DNA of 64,000 nucleotides, taken from Phycisphaerales bacterium (GTDB lineage Bacteria > Planctomycetota > Phycisphaerae > Phycisphaerales > UBA1924). The stretch is taken from positions 17,680-81,679 of the forward strand of contig JALHOJ010000002.1 in the NCBI GenBank assembly GCA_022843045.1. The letters are read 5' to 3'. Each line of letters opens with the position of its first letter. The stretch's first letter is position 1. Made by a program: the position numbers and the translations under genes. Below are positions 33,564-42,778 of this stretch, in pieces. The notes beneath the pieces were generated by a model, which searched no databases, was not told the origin of the DNA, and saw only the letters and a program-made list of their open reading frames with translations.

Positions 33564-36500
33564 ATGGTGAGCAGGGAATTCCGTTCGTTCCTCCCGCTTC
33601 GCAACAACGCCGGTCATGCGCAGGATCGCGCAGCCGCCGGCACTATTCGTTCTCAATCCCGAGGTTCCCGACTCGCGGCGGTGCTCGCCGGCAAAGTCGG
33701 ACGCGCCCTGGGCGTGGGCGGCGCGCGAGGCAACTCGCTGGACCGGCTTGAGGATCGCGTGCTGCTGGACGGCAGCCCGACCAATCCGCTTCCGCTGACT
33801 GCGGGGCCGGATGGTCGCTTCACCGCGGCGCAGACGATCTCGTCGCCCACGGACGTGGACTTCTTCGAGTTCATCGCTCCGGCGAACGGGTTCGTGAGCG
33901 TGCTGGCGGACACCGCCAACGAAGCCAATCGCAACCTTGACTCGACCGTTCGCGTCAACGTCGCCTCGACGCAGACGCTCGTGGCAATCGGCAACGACAA
34001 CGGCACGCTGACCAGCGGGTTCCAGAAGGACGGCTGGGCGGGCTTCGTCGCGACGCAGGGGACGCGGTACATCATCTCGGTGGCGGGGCAGTTTGCGACC
34101 ACTGGGCCATACACGCTGCGGATGCGAGCGACCAATTCCACCTTCACGGTTGGTGGCCTCGACAATCGGACCAACCCTCCGACGCAGCTGGGCGTTGGCT
34201 TCGAAACGGGCTCTGCCACTCCCACCATCGCACCCAATGGAGTGTTCATTCCCGGAGGCGCGATCCTCGGACAATTGGGTGGCACCGGACCCATCAACAG
34301 CCGCACTCGTCAGGACGAGATCATCTACAGCTGGACCGCGCCCAACGAAGCCAGATTCAACACGCTCGTCACGATCAACGCCCAGTCGACCGAAGAAGCC
34401 AATCTCGCGCAGCGTGTCGACACGCATCTGGACATCTACGACCAGAACGGCAATCTGATCGTCAGCGATCAGCAATCAGGCCGCATCAACGATGCTGCGG
34501 TCGCCTTCCGCGCCGCCGCCGGACAGACCTACTTCATCCGAGTCCGCAGCGACGAAGTAACCAACGCCAACCGGCAGCTTGCCACGGGCCCCTTCTTCCT
34601 GCTGTTTGACGCGCAGCCCAATTCGGCGGCGGCTGACCGGATCTCGCGTCGTTTCACGTTCGCTGGCCAGTTCCTCAACTATGACGCGTCATCGACGCTG
34701 CCCAATCCCGTGATGGTCGAGCCGGTCTTCCAGACCGAGGCCTTCAGCTTCATCTCAGAAGGCACCGGCCTTGGCATCATCACGCTGACGCCCAACTTCT
34801 TCCCGCCCATCGCTCCCGCCGCTGGTCAGGGACCTGGCCCGCTGACGAATGCCGCGATGAGCCTCTACGACGATCAGGGCAATCGTCTCGCGTTCTCCGA
34901 TGACGCGAACGGTCTGAACCCCGCGCTCCGTGTGCAGCTTGTTGGCGGCCAGCGGTACTTCATTCTCGTCGATGGCTTCGAACTCGACGCTGGTCAGGCC
35001 TACAACGTCTTCGCCGAAGTCACCCACACCACCACGCCGACAAACGACGACCATCCCGACGGCATCATCGGGCCGGAGAACATCGCGCGCCGCAATGCCT
35101 CGGAAGCGACGGCGCTGCCCTGGAGCGATCCATTCCCGACATTTGACGCCGACGGCAACGTCGTTCGCGACCGCGGCCTGCGAGTCTCCGCGATCGGCGA
35201 AGGCCGCATCGAGCCGCAGGTCAATGGCGGCGCTGATTCGGATGTCTTCCAGTTCACCCCGCCTGCCGACATGCTGCTGGACTACGACGGCAACAACAAC
35301 GACGCAGGCACGTCTCTGTTCCTCGGCGGAGCGTTTGACACGCAGGATCTGGGGCGTCAATTCTCCAACTTCTCGCGTGCCATGGCAGGCTTTGATGGCG
35401 GCGACTGGTTCACCACCGGCAAGCAGAACACGGTGATACTCAATGGCCAGCCGGTGCAGCAGGGCTTCATCGACAACCCGGCAACGGCCAACACCTCGGG
35501 TCCGGTCATTCATGTCACCTATAACTGGGAACCTTTCGCCAACGCCACCCAGACGCTTCCGCGTCGCCTGGTCGTCGGCGGCGACTTCATCTATCAGGAA
35601 GTCGTCAATGGCCAGATCGTTCAAATCAACAATCTGATCGTGTGGCAGCTGATCGCCGGGCGGTATCAGTGGAATCGCGGCCAAGGCCCGCAGTTCCTTG
35701 GCGGGGGCACCAATGGCCCGGTCTTCGCTGCTCTTGCGTACGATCCCGAAGAATTTGATCCCGATGACGCCGACCCGTTGCCAGCGGAACCGGATCCGGG
35801 CATCAACAGTCTGTTCGTTGGCGGTTCGTTTACGACCGTCAGCGGAACACCAGCCACCAATATCGCTCAGTTCTCTGTGCCGGGCGGCTGGGCCAATCTC
35901 TCGGGCGACAATCCTCAAGATCCGAACTTCGATCCGCTTTTCGAAACCAACTCAGCGCCGGTTCGCGCGCTGGCGGTATTCGACGCGCCCGATGCTGGTG
36001 CTGGTCGAGAATTCCAGGCCGGTCCGCCCGTGCTCCAGGCAGTTGCGGATCCGGGCGATCCGCCCCAGTCGCTCTACATCGGTGGCGAATTCGGCTCTGG
36101 CGTGATCGCTTGGAACGGCGTCAACCGTTCACGGCTGTCCGTCGGCTCAGGCCAGACAGCTCCTCCCGTCGGCAACATCGACGGCTCGGTGTTCGCGCTC
36201 GCAACGTACGAAGTGGAACTGGACAACTACGTTGACATTGACGGTACCGATCACGACCCTGATCCTAACGCGAACGATGTTCCGCAGCGTGTGCTGATCA
36301 TGGGCGGTGACTTCACCGGCCGCGACGGCATTGCGTCAAGTGGCTTGCTGGGCTGGGGTGCGGTCCGTACCGGGCAGGATGTTCAGGATCCGACGTACAG
36401 CCCCGCGATCGAGTTCCTCGACTTTGGCATGAACATTTTCGGCTCAGTGAACGCATTGGCCGAATGGACGCCCGCGTCCCTGACGCAGGGCGTGCAGCCC

Positions 36501-39500
36501 GTGCCCGTGCTTGCCGTGGGCGGCGCATTCGCAGCGACTGTCACGGCGAACCTGGGCATCTTCAACCTCGCGTCGCCCTTCACGCTCGATCTCGTTCGCG
36601 CGGGCGGTGCGATCGGTCCCGATGGACCAGTCTTTGCGCTCGCGTCCTTCGATGACACCGAGGAACCTCTCGAAGAGGAAACGCTCGATTCGGGTTCCAG
36701 CAATGACACGCTGTATGTGGGCGGCGACTTCGACAACATCACCTTCCCGTTCCCCAACACCACCAATCCGCTTCCCGCGAAGAACATCGCGTACCTGAAC
36801 GCCGTGACGGGCGACGGCCCGCTGCCCGACGATTCCTTCTCATGGGGTCGCCTGGGCAACAACGGTGTGGACTTCGAAACCAACGTGCCCGGACGCCCCG
36901 CCGTTGTGAGAGCCTTGGCTGCCTTCGACGATGGTCTGGCAGGCCAGTGGGACCGCAACGACCGCCCCGCCTCGCGGCTCGCCCTGCAGGTGACTGGCAC
37001 GTTCAACGACCTTGCCGACTTCCAGGTCTTCGTGCTGGACAGCAACTTCAACACAATCTTCGGCGCTGGCAATATCGGCTTCTCAAACCTTGAAGAACCG
37101 CCGGGCGATGGCGACCCTGACAACCCGGGCATGGTGGATCCCTCGCTCGCGCGTGTCAATCGCAACGACCAGTACGATGGCGTGCCGTTGGTGGGCGGCC
37201 AGGTCTATTACGTCGTCGTCGCCGCAGCGAGCGGCACCGGGCGATACAACCTCTCTCTGACCGCCGATGCCGGACCGAGCCGGGCCCAGCTGAACCGCGA
37301 CGGCACCCTCACGTTCAACAACAGCCTGCCGTTGGCCGATGTGACCACAACGTTGCCCAACCTCCCGCGAGCGTTTGGCGCCAATGCTGATGACGTTGTC
37401 GGCTCGCCCGCGTCGGAAATTGCAAACGAAGGCGACTTCATCGGCGCTCTGCGTCGCTTGCTTGGCCCGCAGACCAACGACGCCGACATCATCTCTGAAC
37501 GTCCGGGCCAGGGTGCGTTCTTGAGTGACAATTCTCGTCACCTGCGCGAAAATCCCTCGAACCGGACAGCGCCTGTGCTGGCCGGCTCGCAGGGCATGAT
37601 CCAGACGATCAACGATACCGACCTGTACTTCTTCCGCGCCGCAACCACGGGCACCGCCGAGATTCGGATCTCAACGTCGCGCATCACCGATCTGGGCGTT
37701 GCGCAGTTCGTAGATTATCGCCGGTCCTATCCGCCGATCACTGGTCAGGGTGCGGTTGTCCTCACAGCCGAAACACAGTCCGTTGAAGTGCCCGCATACG
37801 AGAGCAACCTTGATGCCGCTCTCCGCGTCTATTCAAACGACTTCAGCCAGATTGCCTACAACGACGACAACCCTGCGTTCGCCTTCACAACGACGGGCGA
37901 TCGCGAAGCCAAGCAGGTCGTGTTCGGCGCGGACGGCCAACCGTTTGTCGGACAGTTCAATCGACGCGACTCCCGCGTCGTCTTCCCGGTCGTGGCGAAT
38001 CAGGTCTACTTCGTGCAGGTTGAGAGCGCCCAGCGTTGGCGCATTCCCAACCCGCCCGAGTTCTATGACAACATCCCTGACGCGTCAGAAGTCCGCACTG
38101 CCAACGTCGATCCCGACATCGATTGGCGGTACGCCACTGGCTCTTACCAGTTGTTCATCAACACCAACAACGATCAGGCCAGCGACATCGAGAACGGGCA
38201 GATCGTCACCGACGACCACACCGACGTGGGCGGCGACGATCCCAACCTCGATCTGTTCGCTTCGACGATCCGGATCGGTTCTGATCCTCAGAGCACCGAG
38301 TCCAACGGCGTCGGCGCGGCGAGCGGGGTGATCAACAACACGCCGATCAAGCCGGTCGACTTTGACGCCTTCCGCTTTGTTGCCACGGGCGATGCCGACG
38401 TAGTCGTGACCTTCAGCCGCGCTCCGGGCTCAACCTTGAACGCACAGATGATCATCTTCAGCGATGGCATCCGTCAGGCAGACCCGGTCAACATCGGCAA
38501 TGGCTCGTTCCGCTTCATCGGCCGCGGCATCACCGGTCAGAACTTCGCAATCCAGATTCGCGGCGTCGCGACCAGCGAAGGCGCGTATCAGGTTTCGATC
38601 CAGACCGGCGCGAGTTCGGATGACTTCGGCGACAAGTTCGAGTGGTGGTCCGCTTCGGAAGTCCAACTCGAGGATGCTTCGGGCTCTGGTTTCATCGCAG
38701 GTCGTCTCGAAACCAGCGATGACACAGATCTGTTCAAGTTCCAGTTCCCCAGCTGGGATCTCATCACGGTCAGCGTTCGCCCCCTCGACGGCACGCTGCG
38801 TCCCCGAGTGACGGTGTATGAGGTGTCCGAGATTCCGATCAACGGCGTTGGCGCAATCGTCCATCCGTTCTATCTGCAGCTGGCCTCCTCCAGCCGCACC
38901 GAGCCGTCCGTGGCCGGACAGGACGCGGTGGTTCGTGCAAGCGTCCAGCCGGATCGCACCACCCGTTTCGCTCCTCCAAACGATCGCAGCTATCCGTTCT
39001 ACTTCATCGTGGTCGAGGGCTTTGACCCCACCGCCGACATCGGCCGCTACGAACTCCGCATCAACTTCAACTCCACCGACGACCACCCCGACTCGGTCGA
39101 TGTCAACAACGATGACGTTTACGACACCAGCCAGTTCTCCTTCGCCTCACGCATCAACATCGACAACTTCAACGGCTCCGGCGCGTCCAACGGCGTGATC
39201 GAAGTGCTGGGCGACACCGACCTCTTCACGATTGAAGTGCCCGCGAGCGGGCCAGTCAGCGTCAGCCTCCAGCGCGCCTTGGGCAGCGGCTTCCGCGGCC
39301 GAGTGTCGATCCTCGATTCCACCGGCACACTGCTGGGCACTCGCGGCGTTCTGGGCGACAACCTCTCCACCGATCCGGTCTCGGCCTTCGTGCCCTTCGT
39401 GGCACGCGGCACCGTGTTGTTCGTCGTCGTCGAGTCCGTCACCCCCAACACCAACACCACGCCCACCGGCGCCTACAGCCTCAGCGTCCTGACGGCGTCG

Positions 39501-41849
39501 ATCGATGATCACGCCAACCAGGGCGAGTTCCCGCTCGCCACCCCCATCGCCATCCTCGCGAGCAACGGTCGCGGGCAGTTGGGCGGCTCGTCTGCCGGCC
39601 AACCCGGCAATCCCCGCATCAATTCGGCCGCCGACACCGACCTGTTCTCCTTCATCAGCATCGCGTCGGGCTCGCACACCGTCACGATCACGCCGCTCTC
39701 GAGCAGCCTGCTCGGGTTGCGGCCGCGCGTCGAAGTGTTCCAGGCGGTCTTCAACAGCCAGGGCACCGAAGTCGCCCAGAATCTCATCGGCTCCTTCAGC
39801 GCCGGCGCGGCTCTGGACGAAGCCACCTTCACCTTCAACGTCTCTGTGGCCCTCGCCAAGTACTACATCCTCGTCATCCCGCTCAGTGGCGCGAACACCA
39901 CGACGCCCGCCGAGTACCGCGTTGCGGTCCAGGGTCCGATTCCGACCAACCCGCCCCCGGGCGGCGACACGGGCGAGATCGACTTCAACGCCCCGACCAC
40001 CATTGTCCTCAACGACCGCACCGGCGACGGCAGCACCCTGCGTCAGGGCCTCCGTCCGCAGTTGCCCGAAATCAACCCCTCGGGCGACCGCGACCTCTAC
40101 AGCTTCACCACGCTGGCCCCGGGCCGCGTCTTCATTCGCCTTGCCCTGCCCGACGGCTCGACGCTCCTGGGCCGCATGGATGTCTTCCGCCGCCTGCCCG
40201 ATACCTCGATCGTCGCGATTGGTAGCGATGAGACCAACAACTTCGGCTCCGCAGCCACTCTCAACTTCCCGGCGTCTGCGGGCGAGGAAATCCTCGTCAT
40301 CGTCGATGCTCCAGGCGACAGCACGGGCTCCTACGTCCTCGAGGTCGACACGCAACCCGTTGTCAACCGCCTGGTCTACCCCGAAGGCTTCAGCACGAAT
40401 CTGATCAGCGAGTTCGTCCCGATCGTCAATCCCAATCCCTTCCCGATCAGCTACACCGTCAAGCTCTACTACTCCTTCGCCGACGAGAACGGCGGACGTC
40501 TGGTCGACACCTTCCCCACACGCACCATCGGGGCCCAGACCCGCGACGGCGTGACGATCAACGCGCCCATTGGCGGGCAGATCGTGCAGGAAGGCCCCGT
40601 GCGTCAGAACGTGCCATACTCGCTTGTCGTTGAGTACCAGTACCCCAGCACCTACACCAACACCCAGGGCCAGACCGTCGCTGTCGATCCCGCGATCATC
40701 CAGCCGCTGGGTGCCACGCTGTCGCACTACGACTTCGGCAGCAGCACCGGCGACGCCTTCACCAGCCGCGTCAGCGACGAGTGGGCCTTTGCCCGCCTCG
40801 AACGCTCGCCCGGCAGCGTGCTCAACTACGTCGTCGTCTGGAATCCGCAGGACTTCGCGGTGGACATGCAGCTCGTCGCATACATGCAGGACGGTCGCCA
40901 GATCGTGCTGCCGGGCGACGGCCAGTGGCGTCGCATCGAGTCGCAGCGTCGCGAGGGCTTCGGTATCGACGACTTTGCCCAACTGGGCACGGGCGTCTTC
41001 AGCGCCGCCCTTCGTACGCGTGTCGCGCCAGAATCCAACGGCACGACCGACCCCGCGAAGGCTGCGGTCTTCGAGGGCGTGGTTGCCGCCGTCAGCGCGT
41101 ATCGCATCGTCCCTGGCCAGGAGGCCGCGTTCGGCACCATCGGCGATGCCGACTTTGGCAGCCGTCGCGGTGCGATAACCAACCTGACTCAAGGCAACGG
41201 CGTCACCTCAGAGATCGTGATCTTCAATCCCAACCCCGACCCCGCAACGGTGACGCTGAGCAGCAAGTTCATCCGCACCGGCCTCACCGGTTTCAGCCGC
41301 CAGGTCAACGTCGGCGCGGGCCGCTCGACGGTCATCAACGCCTCAACGCTTGGTATCACCCCGGGCCAGCCCGTCGGCATCACCTACACCAGCAACATCG
41401 ACGTCAGCGTCCAGTCCGTGCAGTTCCAACGTGGCGACGCCGACGCCGCCAGCCCGCGGTACGCCGCCGGCAACCGTTTCCTGTTCGGCGATGCCTTCAT
41501 CGACGCCCGCACCGCAGGGCGCCAGTACTTCGAAACCCTCTGGTTCTACAACCCCACGAACGTCGTGAACACCGTGAGCGTGAAGCTCGTGTTCTTCAAC
41601 AATCCCCAGACGCCCAGCGCGACCATCAGCATCAACCTCCCCGCCAACGGCTTCGGTGAAATCCGTCTGCACGAGCGGCCTGAGGTCCTCAACAACACCC
41701 GCGGCCCCACCTGGTTCGCCATCGACGCCAGCTCGGCCCTGCCCTTCATGGTCACGCTCGAGCACTACGACCTGTTCCTGGGCGGCGGTTGGGCCGCAAG
41801 CGGCCTGCCCTTCGGCATCGAAACCCCGCTCGAACAGTTCCGCGGCTAA
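33564..41849 (+). CDS. Giant secreted repeat protein with LEPR-XLL-like N-terminus
   Basis: 2,761 residues from the ATG at 33564. Residues 62-70 (LEDRVLLDG) resemble the LEPR-XLL motif at the start of large planctomycete surface proteins. PPC-like beta domains follow, marked by DTDLFxF-type strands and DDHxD linkers. Examples begin near residues 95, 1,360, 1,590, 1,690, 1,870 and 2,010. Between about 680 and 1,100 are at least five propeller-like blades with VGGSF/VGGDF motifs (LFVGGSFTTVSGTPATNIA, LYVGGDFDNI). The last 480 residues hold four related modules around NPNPFP, WNPQDFA, NPNPDPA and YNPTNVV. No C-terminal sorting signal or catalytic domain is seen. It probably acts at the cell surface in adhesion or calcium-bound structure; this is inference. 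Confidence 0.9.
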   Translation: MVSREFRSFLPLRNNAGHAQDRAAAGTIRSQSRGSRLAAVLAGKVGRALGVGGARGNSLDRLEDRVLLDGSPTNPLPLTAGPDGRFTAAQTISSPTDVDFFEFIAPANGFVSVLADTANEANRNLDSTVRVNVASTQTLVAIGNDNGTLTSGFQKDGWAGFVATQGTRYIISVAGQFATTGPYTLRMRATNSTFTVGGLDNRTNPPTQLGVGFETGSATPTIAPNGVFIPGGAILGQLGGTGPINSRTRQDEIIYSWTAPNEARFNTLVTINAQSTEEANLAQRVDTHLDIYDQNGNLIVSDQQSGRINDAAVAFRAAAGQTYFIRVRSDEVTNANRQLATGPFFLLFDAQPNSAAADRISRRFTFAGQFLNYDASSTLPNPVMVEPVFQTEAFSFISEGTGLGIITLTPNFFPPIAPAAGQGPGPLTNAAMSLYDDQGNRLAFSDDANGLNPALRVQLVGGQRYFILVDGFELDAGQAYNVFAEVTHTTTPTNDDHPDGIIGPENIARRNASEATALPWSDPFPTFDADGNVVRDRGLRVSAIGEGRIEPQVNGGADSDVFQFTPPADMLLDYDGNNNDAGTSLFLGGAFDTQDLGRQFSNFSRAMAGFDGGDWFTTGKQNTVILNGQPVQQGFIDNPATANTSGPVIHVTYNWEPFANATQTLPRRLVVGGDFIYQEVVNGQIVQINNLIVWQLIAGRYQWNRGQGPQFLGGGTNGPVFAALAYDPEEFDPDDADPLPAEPDPGINSLFVGGSFTTVSGTPATNIAQFSVPGGWANLSGDNPQDPNFDPLFETNSAPVRALAVFDAPDAGAGREFQAGPPVLQAVADPGDPPQSLYIGGEFGSGVIAWNGVNRSRLSVGSGQTAPPVGNIDGSVFALATYEVELDNYVDIDGTDHDPDPNANDVPQRVLIMGGDFTGRDGIASSGLLGWGAVRTGQDVQDPTYSPAIEFLDFGMNIFGSVNALAEWTPASLTQGVQPVPVLAVGGAFAATVTANLGIFNLASPFTLDLVRAGGAIGPDGPVFALASFDDTEEPLEEETLDSGSSNDTLYVGGDFDNITFPFPNTTNPLPAKNIAYLNAVTGDGPLPDDSFSWGRLGNNGVDFETNVPGRPAVVRALAAFDDGLAGQWDRNDRPASRLALQVTGTFNDLADFQVFVLDSNFNTIFGAGNIGFSNLEEPPGDGDPDNPGMVDPSLARVNRNDQYDGVPLVGGQVYYVVVAAASGTGRYNLSLTADAGPSRAQLNRDGTLTFNNSLPLADVTTTLPNLPRAFGANADDVVGSPASEIANEGDFIGALRRLLGPQTNDADIISERPGQGAFLSDNSRHLRENPSNRTAPVLAGSQGMIQTINDTDLYFFRAATTGTAEIRISTSRITDLGVAQFVDYRRSYPPITGQGAVVLTAETQSVEVPAYESNLDAALRVYSNDFSQIAYNDDNPAFAFTTTGDREAKQVVFGADGQPFVGQFNRRDSRVVFPVVANQVYFVQVESAQRWRIPNPPEFYDNIPDASEVRTANVDPDIDWRYATGSYQLFINTNNDQASDIENGQIVTDDHTDVGGDDPNLDLFASTIRIGSDPQSTESNGVGAASGVINNTPIKPVDFDAFRFVATGDADVVVTFSRAPGSTLNAQMIIFSDGIRQADPVNIGNGSFRFIGRGITGQNFAIQIRGVATSEGAYQVSIQTGASSDDFGDKFEWWSASEVQLEDASGSGFIAGRLETSDDTDLFKFQFPSWDLITVSVRPLDGTLRPRVTVYEVSEIPINGVGAIVHPFYLQLASSSRTEPSVAGQDAVVRASVQPDRTTRFAPPNDRSYPFYFIVVEGFDPTADIGRYELRINFNSTDDHPDSVDVNNDDVYDTSQFSFASRINIDNFNGSGASNGVIEVLGDTDLFTIEVPASGPVSVSLQRALGSGFRGRVSILDSTGTLLGTRGVLGDNLSTDPVSAFVPFVARGTVLFVVVESVTPNTNTTPTGAYSLSVLTASIDDHANQGEFPLATPIAILASNGRGQLGGSSAGQPGNPRINSAADTDLFSFISIASGSHTVTITPLSSSLLGLRPRVEVFQAVFNSQGTEVAQNLIGSFSAGAALDEATFTFNVSVALAKYYILVIPLSGANTTTPAEYRVAVQGPIPTNPPPGGDTGEIDFNAPTTIVLNDRTGDGSTLRQGLRPQLPEINPSGDRDLYSFTTLAPGRVFIRLALPDGSTLLGRMDVFRRLPDTSIVAIGSDETNNFGSAATLNFPASAGEEILVIVDAPGDSTGSYVLEVDTQPVVNRLVYPEGFSTNLISEFVPIVNPNPFPISYTVKLYYSFADENGGRLVDTFPTRTIGAQTRDGVTINAPIGGQIVQEGPVRQNVPYSLVVEYQYPSTYTNTQGQTVAVDPAIIQPLGATLSHYDFGSSTGDAFTSRVSDEWAFARLERSPGSVLNYVVVWNPQDFAVDMQLVAYMQDGRQIVLPGDGQWRRIESQRREGFGIDDFAQLGTGVFSAALRTRVAPESNGTTDPAKAAVFEGVVAAVSAYRIVPGQEAAFGTIGDADFGSRRGAITNLTQGNGVTSEIVIFNPNPDPATVTLSSKFIRTGLTGFSRQVNVGAGRSTVINASTLGITPGQPVGITYTSNIDVSVQSVQFQRGDADAASPRYAAGNRFLFGDAFIDARTAGRQYFETLWFYNPTNVVNTVSVKLVFFNNPQTPSATISINLPANGFGEIRLHERPEVLNNTRGPTWFAIDASSALPFMVTLEHYDLFLGGGWAASGLPFGIETPLEQFRG

Positions 41850-41898
41850 GTGTGACGCCCAGTGTGATGCCAAGTGTGATGCGCTCGGTGTGACAGTC
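41850..41898 (+). repeat. Short tandem GTGTGA repeats after the giant gene
   Basis: Four units starting with GTGTGA at 41850, 41862, 41874 and 41888; the first two are GTGTGAYGCCMA. They begin directly after the stop codon. Confidence 0.75.
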
Positions 41899-41911
41899 AT
41901 CAACGATCCCC

Positions 41912-41944
41912 AAGGCCTCAGCCCAGTGCTGGGGCCTTTTTCTT
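41912..41944 (+). terminator. Rho-independent terminator of the giant surface protein gene
   Basis: Stem AAGGCCTCAGC pairs with GCTGGGGCCTT (one G-T wobble) around a 5-base loop and runs into TTTTTCTTT. It lies 63 bases past the stop codon. Confidence 0.88.
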
Positions 41945-42034
41945 TGCCAATGCTGCTCAACGATGCGCTCGATCAGCGAGTTGCACGATTCGTTCCCGCG
42001 TGGTCGATAGTGGGGGAGACGCATCCCGTCGACC

Positions 42035-42760
42035 ATGCCCACAGACGCGCACCAAGACGCTCCTCCGACCGCTCGCGATGCCTGCCAGAGCATCGCCGCC
42101 ACCCTCGACCGACTTCAAAGTGTGCGCAACGAGATCTACGCCTCGGGCGTGATGCGTGGGGCCTCGGGCGCGCTGCGTCCGGTCTGGCCCGCAGGGCTGA
42201 CGCGCGATCGGGGCGAGTTCCTGCGCGACGCCGCCACGTCAATCGACGCGTCCAGCATCATCGAGACGGGCCTTGGCCTCGCCATGTCGAGTTCGTACCT
42301 GCTCGAAGCCGCGCTGCGGTCCTCGCAAAGTGCCCAGGCGAGGCTCACGAGCATCGATCCAGGCGAGACGAGCGTGTGCGATGACGCAGGATTGCTGCAC
42401 CTGCACGACGCTGGGCTCACGCCCTTCCACCGTTTCTTTCCCGAGCCTTCACAGCGAGTGCTGCCCCTGCTCGCCCAGAGCGGCGAATCGTTCGACCTCG
42501 CGTTCCTCGATGGCGACCACCGCTTCGACGGCGCGTTCGTGGACGCGTACTACGCGCTGCAGGTGGTGCGCCCGGGCGGCCTCATCATCCTCGACGATGT
42601 GTGGATGCCATCGGTGATGAAAGTGAGCAGGTTCCTGACGTCCAACTGCCTGTGTGAACTCGCCAGCGAATACGCCTCGGGCGGCAAGCCCCGCCTGCAC
42701 GTGCTGCGACCGCTCGCGACCCACGCGGCCCGTGCGTGGGACCACTTTCTCGAATTCTGA
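42035..42760 (+). CDS. Class I SAM-dependent methyltransferase (Methyltransf_24-like)
   Basis: 241 residues from ATG. SSIIETGLGLAMSSSYLLEAA is the SAM-binding start in two parts (IIETGLGLAMSS, SYLLEAA). LTSIDPGE carries the acidic residue, FDLAFLDGDHRFDGAFVD is motif IV, and PGGLIILDDVWMPSV follows. The DGDH motif and the layout match class I O-methyltransferases of the type seen near glycan genes. The substrate is unknown. The gene stands alone between the terminator of the giant protein and the convergent heme A synthase, whose stop is 18 bases away. Confidence 0.85.
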   Translation: MPTDAHQDAPPTARDACQSIAATLDRLQSVRNEIYASGVMRGASGALRPVWPAGLTRDRGEFLRDAATSIDASSIIETGLGLAMSSSYLLEAALRSSQSAQARLTSIDPGETSVCDDAGLLHLHDAGLTPFHRFFPEPSQRVLPLLAQSGESFDLAFLDGDHRFDGAFVDAYYALQVVRPGGLIILDDVWMPSVMKVSRFLTSNCLCELASEYASGGKPRLHVLRPLATHAARAWDHFLEF

Positions 42761-42778
42761 CTTTCGACTTCGCTCGTC

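Noticed and set aside
39147..41192. Open frame of 681 codons opposite the giant surface protein
   Set aside because: A shadow of a gene with clear repeats and domain motifs. The reverse translation is Gly/Arg/Asp-rich without motifs.
41850..41898. Possible CRISPR-like array in the GTGTGA repeats
   Set aside because: Units are 12-14 bases with no spacers of constant length and no cas genes nearby.
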